From positions 881,240-908,251 of the forward strand of contig NZ_CM001773.1 in NCBI RefSeq assembly GCF_000314895.2: 27,012 nt of DNA, read 5' to 3'. Positions 15,869-24,307 of this stretch are shown here, one piece after another (the first letter of the stretch is position 1; the number at the start of each line of letters is the position of its first letter). A model generated the notes under the pieces. That model ran no database searches. It was given only the letters and a program-made list of their open reading frames with translations, and was not told where the DNA came from. A program made the translations under genes and the position numbers. The stretch is from Providencia sneebia DSM 19967 (GTDB lineage: Bacteria; Pseudomonadota; Gammaproteobacteria; Enterobacterales; Enterobacteriaceae).

Positions 15869-15900
15869 GGAAAGATAAAAACAAAAATTTTTATCTTTCC
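15869..15900. terminator. Hairpin between fxsA and groES
   Basis: GGAAAGATAAAAA (15869-15881) pairs perfectly with TTTTTATCTTTCC (15888-15900) around a 6-base loop. For rightward transcription the Ts lie inside the stem rather than after it, so as an fxsA terminator it is atypical. On the minus strand a run of six Ts follows. It abuts the groE heat-shock promoter directly. Confidence 0.5.
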
Positions 15901-15932
15901 CCCCTTGAAGTCTTTCTAAGCAGCCCCAATCT
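15901..15932 (+). promoter_or_regulatory. Sigma-32 heat-shock promoter of groESL
   Basis: CCCCTTGAAG at 15901-15910, a 13-base spacer, then CCCCAATCT at 15924-15932. This closely fits the sigma-32 consensus (CTTGAAA, 13-15 bases, CCCCATNT) and resembles the known E. coli groE promoter. The start of transcription would be about 80 bases before groES. Confidence 0.92.
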
Positions 15933-15957
15933 CCCTAAACATGGTACTAGTAATTGA

Positions 15958-16314
<357 letters not shown>

Positions 16315-16353
16315 TTTTCAATTAGATCTTCTCAACGAACGAAAAGAATTTAA

Positions 16354-18009
<1,656 letters not shown>

Positions 18010-18048
18010 TGTGACGAGAGTCAGCTAGCCGAGCGGGCTACGTCCATA

Positions 18049-18081
18049 GTGAGTGCTATTCTGAATAGGTGGTACTCACTC
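18049..18081 (+). repeat. Imperfect hairpin after groEL
   Basis: AGTGAGT at the left end pairs with ACTCACT at the right end, and TATTC pairs in part with GAATA inside. It lies about 40 bases after the groEL stop and has no T run. It may be a 3' stabilising structure rather than a terminator. Confidence 0.45.
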
Positions 18082-18117
18082 CCAACCCGCATTAATTAGC
18101 ACAAATATAATAAATAC

Positions 18118-18154
18118 CCGATGTTCCGGACTTTAAATGCTGCCGGAACATCGG
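18118..18154 (+). terminator. Strong hairpin downstream of groEL
   Basis: CCGATGTTCCGG (18118-18129) pairs perfectly with CCGGAACATCGG (18143-18154) around a 13-base loop. The stem is GC-rich and strong. The following TGCTCTGCTCTG is not a T run, so termination would be weak or Rho-assisted; mRNA 3'-end protection is an alternative. Confidence 0.55.
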
Positions 18155-18257
18155 TGCTCTGCTCTGTGAATCCCTTACTTCCTAATATGATTTTAAAGTC
18201 AGAGATCCTTAAACTTACAAAGTTATTCAATTTTGTAACGTCCAAAAAAATACCTAC

Positions 18258-18390
18258 TGAAGTGACCCCATAAAGTCAGATTTATTATTCATAACTAAAA
18301 TTACTAAATTTTATCTTTTGGGATCATTCTCTTTTAAGGCGGTAAAAATCCTTTCCATAGTTGAATTATCTAGATAGTTTTCTCATCAAG
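18258..18390 (-). mobile_element. Decayed remnant of an IS3-family insertion sequence
   Basis: On the minus strand, 18382-18311 reads ENYLDNSTMERIFTALKEN then a stop. This resembles the C-terminal DDE region of IS3-family transposases (C-Y-D-N-A-x-M-E-S-F-F-x-x-L-K), with the catalytic Glu in MER. An upstream TGA bounds the fragment. At 18258-18280 the sequence TGAAGTGACCCCATAAAGTC resembles the IS150/IS3-type terminal repeat, at the correct side and distance. The left portion of the element is gone. Confidence 0.55.
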
Positions 18391-19086
18391 ATATACTTTT
18401 AATCTCATTACATTCAATTAGTAGCTGTTGTTAATAAATTATTAACAAAGGCACTAAGACGATAATTTTACGAATGTAACAGAATTTCAAGGTGTTCAAT
18501 AACTGAACCACTAGATGGTTTCATCAAACTTATGTTGAACCAATAAAACTGAAAGATTATTATATTATTGATAAATAAATGTTATGTATTTCATTGTAAT
18601 ACAAAAAATTGATAAATATTTATTTATTGAAATAAATGACTTATTAATGGGCTTTTTATCTCTATTTTTAAACTATCCGGAAGTGTAATAATTAATTTAA
18701 TGATAAAACAATGAATTACGAAAGTGGCATTGTAAGATTATTCCTAATCATTTTTTCGCTCAATGTACATAGCATTTTTTATTTAATTTTAATGGGTTAG
18801 CTGTTTTTAACAAAAAAACGAAAAAAACCGAAAGGAATATCCACTTTTTATCTATCCTATTAAGAATAAACGAAAGGATTAAATAACAAGATTACAATTT
18901 TTTTACGCTGAGTCACTTATCCTACGAGGTTCGGATTATTCCTAAGTATTTACACCTCATTACCCCCTCTATATTATCTCCACTAACCGAAATCACCATG
19001 CGCATTGGCTGAACATAATGGAATTGAGCAAAGATTATCTTGCTCTTATGTAAACTGACATTTGTTATACTGTTAAAGGACGTATT

Positions 19087-19605
19087 ATGCCAACTCCATG
19101 TTATATCTCTATCGAAGGAAAAACCCAAGGTCACATCACTGCGAATGCCTTTACCCCAGAATCTGTGGGTAACATTTATGTGCAAGGTCATGAAGACCAA
19201 ATGTTAGTCCAAGAATTTTCTCACGTGGTTACCGTGCCAACAGACCCGCAATCTGGTCAACCTTCAGGTCAACGTGCGCACAAACCATTCCGTTTCACCG
19301 TTGCCCTGAACAAAGCGGTTCCACTGATGTATAACGCATTGGCCTCGGGTGAAATGTTGCCAAAAGTAGAACTGAAATGGTATCGCACCTCGATTGAAGG
19401 AAAACAAGAGCATTTCTTCACTACCACGCTGACGGATGCCACTATTGTCAACATCGACTGCCAGATGCCACACTGCCAAGACCCAGCAAAATCAGATTAC
19501 ACGCAGCTGATTGAAGTGTCACTGGCGTACCGTAAAATTGATTGGGAGCACACCAGCGCAGGCACATCCGGTGCAGACGACTGGCGCGCACCGCTCGAAG
19601 CTTAA
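19087..19605 (+). CDS. hcp: Type VI secretion tube protein Hcp
   Basis: Forms the hexameric rings stacked into the T6SS inner tube and is itself secreted. The 172-residue length is typical. The N-terminus PCYISIEGKTQGHI, the HKPFRFTVALNKAVPLMYNA block and LIEVSLAYRKIDWEH near the C-terminus are standard for the Hcp1 family. AAAGGA precedes the ATG. It heads the effector cluster, before vgrG, in the manner of orphan hcp-vgrG effector loci of Proteus and Providencia; no structural T6SS genes (tssB, tssC, tssM and so on) are in the window, so the main apparatus must be elsewhere. A hairpin after the gene may make Hcp more abundant than the downstream proteins. Confidence 0.96.
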   Translation: MPTPCYISIEGKTQGHITANAFTPESVGNIYVQGHEDQMLVQEFSHVVTVPTDPQSGQPSGQRAHKPFRFTVALNKAVPLMYNALASGEMLPKVELKWYRTSIEGKQEHFFTTTLTDATIVNIDCQMPHCQDPAKSDYTQLIEVSLAYRKIDWEHTSAGTSGADDWRAPLEA

Positions 19606-19619
19606 TTACCCCGCTTCTC

Positions 19620-19652
19620 ACGAGCCTTTCGGGGCTCGTCATCGCTATTTTA
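19620..19652 (+). terminator. Hairpin between hcp and vgrG (partial terminator)
   Basis: ACGAGCC (19620-19626) pairs with GGCTCGT (19633-19639). The downstream tract CATCGCTATTTT is only loosely T-rich, so termination is probably incomplete. This suits a tube protein that is needed in large excess over VgrG. Confidence 0.65.
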
Positions 19653-19692
19653 ACTTTTTGCCTTTTATATTCCGTTTACTTGGAGCTTATCC

Positions 19693-21714
19693 ATGTTCGC
19701 TAAAGATCCGAAAAATCCTGCATTTGACCCAACCGCCATACTGCAAGATGAAGCGATTAATCAAGCTCAAAATATTGCTCTATCACAAGCTTCCGGCACA
19801 ACCCGACAAGCTATCAACATGGCACAAAGTGGGCTATCAATGGCGTCAAATTTTGGATCATACTCAGATGTTGCCGAAGCGGCTCAATCCGCCTTACTTA
19901 GTGCATTGGGACTTAACCCCAACCCCAGTGGCTTAGTCTTTACTTGTGAAATTGGCATACTGCCGCCAGGGACATTACAAGTCACAGATTTTAGTTTAAC
20001 CGAAGGGCTTTCCTCACTTTTTAAACTGACTATTAATGCGGTCAGCTTACTGCCAACGATGGACTTTCAGTTGCTATTAGGTCAAGCCTCCTCACTGACG
20101 GTAAAACGGAATGGGCAAATAATTCGAACTGTAAATGGGATTTTAGCAGGCGCCGTTCAAGGCAATACGGATGGTGTAAAAACATGGTATCAGTTTGATA
20201 TTCGTCCCGAAATGTGGATTATGACACTGAATCAAGACAGCCGCATTTTCCAAGACCAAAATGTGCCCACAATTTTGCAGACTTTATTGAATGAAGCGCA
20301 TGTCAAATCGGAGAGCCTTTTCTACCGAGAAGATTTACATCCTGTTCGTGATTACACCACTCAGAAACGAGAGTCAGCCTTTGATTTTTGGTGTCGCATT
20401 GCATTTGAAGAAGGGATTAACTTTTGGTTTGAAGAAGACAAAATGTTCTATAGCGATGAACACTTAGGAATGACAGCGGGCATTAATCTGACCTATAACC
20501 CACAAGCTGACACGGATATTACTGACAGTACCGCGACAGCGTGGCAATACGGTGAGTATTTATGTGTCGATGAAACTATTCAAAAAGATAACAATTACAT
20601 TCGTCCATCTTATCCATTGTCACATCAAGAAAAATTAGACGAAGGCGGCCAACACAGTATTTTTGAAAGTTATGGACGTTTTCAGTTAGATGCCGAAGGT
20701 GAGCCACTCACTAAAGTCCGTTTTGAACAACTGCGCAGTGGAAGCCGTGTAGGGCAAGCCAACACAAATTGTTTTGCACTACGTCCCGGAAAAATAGTTA
20801 CTTTAACTCGCCATCCCAATCCCTTGATGAATGATAGCTGGCAAGTTATTTCCGTCACGCATCATGGCGTACAGCCGCTTGCTGATAATGGTGGCGGGGA
20901 AGGAACTCAACTGAGTAATTCGGTGTCATTTATTCCGGGTCGTGAAGAATGGCGACCACCTTATCGCTATAAACCAACGGCCGATGGTGATGAATTAGCC
21001 ACCGTTGTGGGGCCTGAAGGCGAAGAGATTTATGTCAATGAATATGGTGCGGTCAAAGTGCATTTTCATTGGGATCGCTATGGTAAGCCAAACCATGGTG
21101 CCTCTTGTTGGGTGCGTGTAGCGATGGGCTGGAGCGGTAATGGATATGGTTTTTCTGCTGTACCAAGGATCGGCACGATTGTTCAAGTCAGTTACCTGAA
21201 TGGTGACTTAGATCGCCCGATTATTACAGGTTGTACCTATGACGGGCGCAACGCTCCGCCTATCAAGTTTCCTGAAAATAAAACCCGCACCACATTTCGA
21301 ACAAAAACCCACAAAGGTGATGGGTTTAACGAACTGCGTTTTGAAGATGAAGAGGGTAAACAGGAAGTGTTTATTCATGCCCAAAAGGACATGAATACCA
21401 AAGTTCTTAATGATCGTCATACCCATGTATTACATAACCACAACGAAGTAGTGGATAACGACCAAGCCATGTTGGTGAAAGGCAAGCGAACTGAAACGAT
21501 AAATAAAGATAACACAGAAACAGTTGGTCAAGATAAGAGCATTACTGTGGGAAACACTCTTTCAATTAATGTAGGTGATGTGATTGAACTCCGTTGTGGT
21601 GCAAGTGTTCTGCGTATGGATAGTGGCGGTAATATCACGATTAATGGTCAAAAGTTCACTTTTGAAGCCTCAGGCCATGTCCAAATCACTGGGAAAGATG
21701 TGGATATAAATTAA
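19693..21714 (+). CDS. vgrG: T6SS spike protein VgrG
   Basis: Trimeric needle tip of the T6SS that carries effectors. The 673 residues contain an unusual N-terminal extension of about 77 residues, helical and rich in Ala and Gln; then the gp27-like base (GLVFTCEIGI onward, to about 370); the gp5-like OB domain with VRVAMGWSGNGYGFSAVPRIG and VSYLNGDLDRPIITG; and the C-terminal beta-helix region with repeats such as TETINKDNTETVGQDKSITV. It ends soon after the beta-helix (GKDVDIN), so there is no fused catalytic domain: it is a structural spike that loads separate cargo. GGAG precedes the ATG. The stop codon abuts the ribosome-binding site of the adaptor gene. Confidence 0.95.
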   Translation: MFAKDPKNPAFDPTAILQDEAINQAQNIALSQASGTTRQAINMAQSGLSMASNFGSYSDVAEAAQSALLSALGLNPNPSGLVFTCEIGILPPGTLQVTDFSLTEGLSSLFKLTINAVSLLPTMDFQLLLGQASSLTVKRNGQIIRTVNGILAGAVQGNTDGVKTWYQFDIRPEMWIMTLNQDSRIFQDQNVPTILQTLLNEAHVKSESLFYREDLHPVRDYTTQKRESAFDFWCRIAFEEGINFWFEEDKMFYSDEHLGMTAGINLTYNPQADTDITDSTATAWQYGEYLCVDETIQKDNNYIRPSYPLSHQEKLDEGGQHSIFESYGRFQLDAEGEPLTKVRFEQLRSGSRVGQANTNCFALRPGKIVTLTRHPNPLMNDSWQVISVTHHGVQPLADNGGGEGTQLSNSVSFIPGREEWRPPYRYKPTADGDELATVVGPEGEEIYVNEYGAVKVHFHWDRYGKPNHGASCWVRVAMGWSGNGYGFSAVPRIGTIVQVSYLNGDLDRPIITGCTYDGRNAPPIKFPENKTRTTFRTKTHKGDGFNELRFEDEEGKQEVFIHAQKDMNTKVLNDRHTHVLHNHNEVVDNDQAMLVKGKRTETINKDNTETVGQDKSITVGNTLSINVGDVIELRCGASVLRMDSGGNITINGQKFTFEASGHVQITGKDVDIN

Positions 21715-21726
21715 GGAGGGCACTTG

Positions 21727-22938
21727 ATGGAGTTTCGAAATCTTACACCATTTTCAGTGATGAACTATAAGATGCTTGATGTCGATGATATCGAGCATCA
21801 TGTTGTTGTGATGAAAGTTGGGTATAGCCTTGTTCCCACAGAAAATAGTTATGACTATATACCTCATTTATTGACTGATTTAACGCTTGAGTTTTCAGAC
21901 CAATTTGTCAGCAAACCTAACACATCCTCAGTTCTTGCAGAAAGTGACTTGGCGCCGTTTAAACCACGCTGTGATGTTATTTTAAATGGTATGGCTTATG
22001 CGCCGGATAATATTCCCGCTGAGTCAATCATTGCTTCTTTACTTATCGTCAATCAAAATAAAAATATTTTACTCGAAAAATCAATACGATGTTTTGGTGA
22101 ACTCCAATTTGTCCTAAATGAAGCATTAAATCAATGGCAATTGAGTGTTCCTAAACCAATTCGTCAGTTACCAATTGATTATCGTTATGCATTTGGGGGG
22201 GAATGTAAAATTTATGAGGGACAAAAATTAGAATACTCTATTCCTGATGAGGTTTTATTGACAGAAGCGTTACGCCAAGATCATCCAGAAAAAGAATTAG
22301 CGCCGATCGCTCATGCGACCTATGAATACAATCCGTTAGGACAAGGATTTATGACATCATGGTATCAAAAGTCAAAAGGAATCACTGTATTACCCGCTCC
22401 ACAAATTGAATCTTTAACGCATCCCGTTACTGCTAAATGGGCCACTGAACAGTTAAATAATGAACAATTACAACCTATTTCAGCAGGATTTGGTGCTATT
22501 GGTCGGGCATGGTTACCGAGACGTTTATTGGCCGGAACCTATGATGAAAAATGGCTAAATCAGCGTCATCCTTATCTTCCTTATGATTTTGATTTTGGCT
22601 ATTGGAACTGTGCTCCCGCAGATCAGCAAATTGATTATCCCTCCGCAGATTTTTCGCTCACACTCAAAAATTTAACGCCAAAAGGTGAACTCAGAACGAC
22701 ATTACCGGGACATCGTCCTTTTGTCTTATTACGGATGGAAAATGGCCTTTTTGCTCCTCTTCATCTTAATTTAGATACCTTAATGATTGATTCAGAAAAA
22801 TTACAATTATCATTGACTTATCGTTTAATATTTAAAGCCTCTCTCCCAATACGAGTGTGTGAAACTCGATTTGAAATAGATCCGGATGCACCTTTAGTCC
22901 GTTTTTCTGAATCGACTAAGGAATTGAGCCATGGCTGA
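21727..22938 (+). CDS. DUF2169 T6SS effector adaptor/chaperone
   Basis: Proteins with DUF2169 are known adaptors that load Rhs-type and other effectors onto VgrG. The protein (403 residues) begins MEFRNLTPFSVMNYKMLD and contains RCDVILNGMAYAP, IDYRYAFGGE and GFGAIGRAWLPRR, which I recognise as typical of this family. ATG 21727 is preferred over TTG 21724 because it is seven bases from a full AAGGAGG (21713-21719). Its end overlaps the start of the PAAR-like gene by eight bases, suggesting translational coupling. It is cytosolic and probably not secreted. Position between vgrG and the effector supports the adaptor role. Confidence 0.88.
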   Translation: MEFRNLTPFSVMNYKMLDVDDIEHHVVVMKVGYSLVPTENSYDYIPHLLTDLTLEFSDQFVSKPNTSSVLAESDLAPFKPRCDVILNGMAYAPDNIPAESIIASLLIVNQNKNILLEKSIRCFGELQFVLNEALNQWQLSVPKPIRQLPIDYRYAFGGECKIYEGQKLEYSIPDEVLLTEALRQDHPEKELAPIAHATYEYNPLGQGFMTSWYQKSKGITVLPAPQIESLTHPVTAKWATEQLNNEQLQPISAGFGAIGRAWLPRRLLAGTYDEKWLNQRHPYLPYDFDFGYWNCAPADQQIDYPSADFSLTLKNLTPKGELRTTLPGHRPFVLLRMENGLFAPLHLNLDTLMIDSEKLQLSLTYRLIFKASLPIRVCETRFEIDPDAPLVRFSESTKELSHG

Positions 22939-23287
22939 TAATTATTTAGCTCGCCAGCAAGGTGATTGGTTGGTGATTAGCTTAACGCCCGATGTTTGTA
23001 AAACACCAATGGGATCATCAACCCCGCCAATTCCTTATCCTGTTATTGCCAAATTAGAATCGGCGGTTTCTGTTGTGCCATCAGTTAAAGCTAACGGCCA
23101 CCCTGTTGTGGTGTTTGACCAAAGTTATATCCCAACGACTTTAGGTGATGAAGCGGGGGTCGCAAACGGGGTGAAAAGTGGCACGGTTAGTGGGAAATGT
23201 TATCCCATTGAGCATTCAAAAAGTGTTCGAATAGGGAAAAAGCCAATACTTCGTCATGGTGATAAATTTTGGATGAATGGAAAATAG
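22931..23287 (+). CDS. DUF4150 PAAR-like T6SS spike-tip protein
   Basis: The 118-residue protein has the block KTPMGSSTPPIPYPVIAK at its N-terminal third and KPILRHGDKFWMNGK at its end; both are characteristic of DUF4150 (PAAR-like) proteins, which cap the VgrG spike and anchor effectors. Many family members are fused to toxins; here it is a stand-alone protein followed nine bases later by the effector. It has no signal peptide. The start ATG overlaps the 3' end of the adaptor gene (ATGGCTGA). Confidence 0.88.
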   Translation: MADNYLARQQGDWLVISLTPDVCKTPMGSSTPPIPYPVIAKLESAVSVVPSVKANGHPVVVFDQSYIPTTLGDEAGVANGVKSGTVSGKCYPIEHSKSVRIGKKPILRHGDKFWMNGK

Positions 23288-23296
23288 GGATAAAAA

Positions 23297-24307
23297 ATGT
23301 CAGATGATGAAATTATTCACGATGTTATGCTTGTGTCTGCAACAAGTGAAAAAGCTAAACCTATTCGGCCATTTGAACAAGTCAAAGATAACGTTGTTGA
23401 TTGGGATATATACACTAACGCCGTAGATGATGATACTGGTAATAGTATTTTTTATATCGACTTCTATGATAATACTGATGAGAAAATTTCAGTTGGTAAG
23501 TTTTTGCCCGAAGAATATGCCATATTCCAACAACAAAATCCGCAGCTTAATTTACCTGAATTAAATCAGGTTGAAAAAGATCTTCCTGATACTGGATTTA
23601 TTAGTAAACGAGATAGCGAAATACAAAAAGGTTCAAGCCTCTCTGCTAATGGTAATACACAAGGTATTGTCACAAACCAAGCAAAACCATCATCAGGGTC
23701 CGTAAAAAATGCTAACCCCCTTGTTTCACTCCAAACTCCCACTGAGAAAAAAATACTAACACAGCATTCAGCTTCTTTATTATCTGCTAAAGAGATTGAT
23801 AATGTGCGTCAATGGGCTGAAGAACGAAAACAAGACTTAACAGAATGGGCCCAAGAGGAACAACAAAATTTTAATCAGTGGGTCACGCAAGTTGAGCATG
23901 AGGTGTCAGCAGCTATTGATTCTCCTTTTGAAGGCCTTGCGGGTGGATTAAAAAACCAATGGAATACTATACCTGATTTACTTGATATTATTCACACTGG
24001 GGCACAAATCATTGAAATTACAGGAAGTGTTTTGGGCTCAAAAATTGCTGGGCTATTCAGTGATAAATGGAAACGGGGTATGGAGGAGCATGCTCAATTC
24101 GTTCAAGATCAGGTTGGGAAATCTGCGTTTGATTTTATCCGGTTTAATAAATTATCAGATGCGGAGAAAGGAGGGGCATTTTTGATGTCAATCATCCCAA
24201 CAGGATGGTTGAAACAGTCTGCCGGAATAATAAAGCAAAATATCACAAAAAAACCTCTAAACCAAGTCAAGACGCGGGCGGAACAGTTAAACCGCGAGAG
24301 ACCGTAG
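23297..24307 (+). CDS. N-terminal domain of T6SS Rhs effector (separate ORF, or joined to Rhs by a -1 frameshift)
   Basis: A 336-residue ORF that ends at a TAG overlapping the Rhs open frame. Residues 1-160 are polar, with an acidic DWDIYTNAVDDDTGNSIFYI block. Residues 165-215 are a probable amphipathic helix rich in Glu, Gln and Trp. Residues 225-255 and 290-315 are hydrophobic (DLLDIIHTGAQIIEITGSVL; GGAFLMSIIPTGWL), a pattern seen in Rhs effector N-termini before the cage. I do not recognise a named domain. At 24247-24253 an A7 run is read A-AAA-AAA; slipping back one base continues in the Rhs frame as Thr-Ser-Lys-Pro and a polar linker. The 18 residues after the A7 in this frame look like an out-of-frame tail. 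Possible ribosome-binding site: AGGGA at about 23286. Confidence 0.75.
   Translation: MSDDEIIHDVMLVSATSEKAKPIRPFEQVKDNVVDWDIYTNAVDDDTGNSIFYIDFYDNTDEKISVGKFLPEEYAIFQQQNPQLNLPELNQVEKDLPDTGFISKRDSEIQKGSSLSANGNTQGIVTNQAKPSSGSVKNANPLVSLQTPTEKKILTQHSASLLSAKEIDNVRQWAEERKQDLTEWAQEEQQNFNQWVTQVEHEVSAAIDSPFEGLAGGLKNQWNTIPDLLDIIHTGAQIIEITGSVLGSKIAGLFSDKWKRGMEEHAQFVQDQVGKSAFDFIRFNKLSDAEKGGAFLMSIIPTGWLKQSAGIIKQNITKKPLNQVKTRAEQLNRERP

Larger units (their letters stand above)
18010..19086. other. Long AT-rich gap between groEL and hcp
   Basis: About 1.08 kb with no intact gene. It contains two hairpins close to groEL (18049-18081 and 18118-18154), a decayed IS3-family fragment (about 18258-18390), and then about 700 bases of very AT-rich DNA leading to hcp. 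I see no sigma-54 promoter (GG-N10-GC). A weak sigma-70 candidate is TTGAGC at 19024-19029 with TATGTA at 19047-19052. Confidence 0.55.

Noticed and set aside
18900..19086. Sigma-54 promoter for hcp
   Set aside because: I looked for GG-N10-GC with the usual flanks and found none.
24205..24210. Independent start of the Rhs gene at ATG 24205
   Set aside because: There is no ribosome-binding site, and the residues before the linker (MVETVCRNNKAKYH) look like an out-of-frame translation; joining at the A7 run explains the sequence better.
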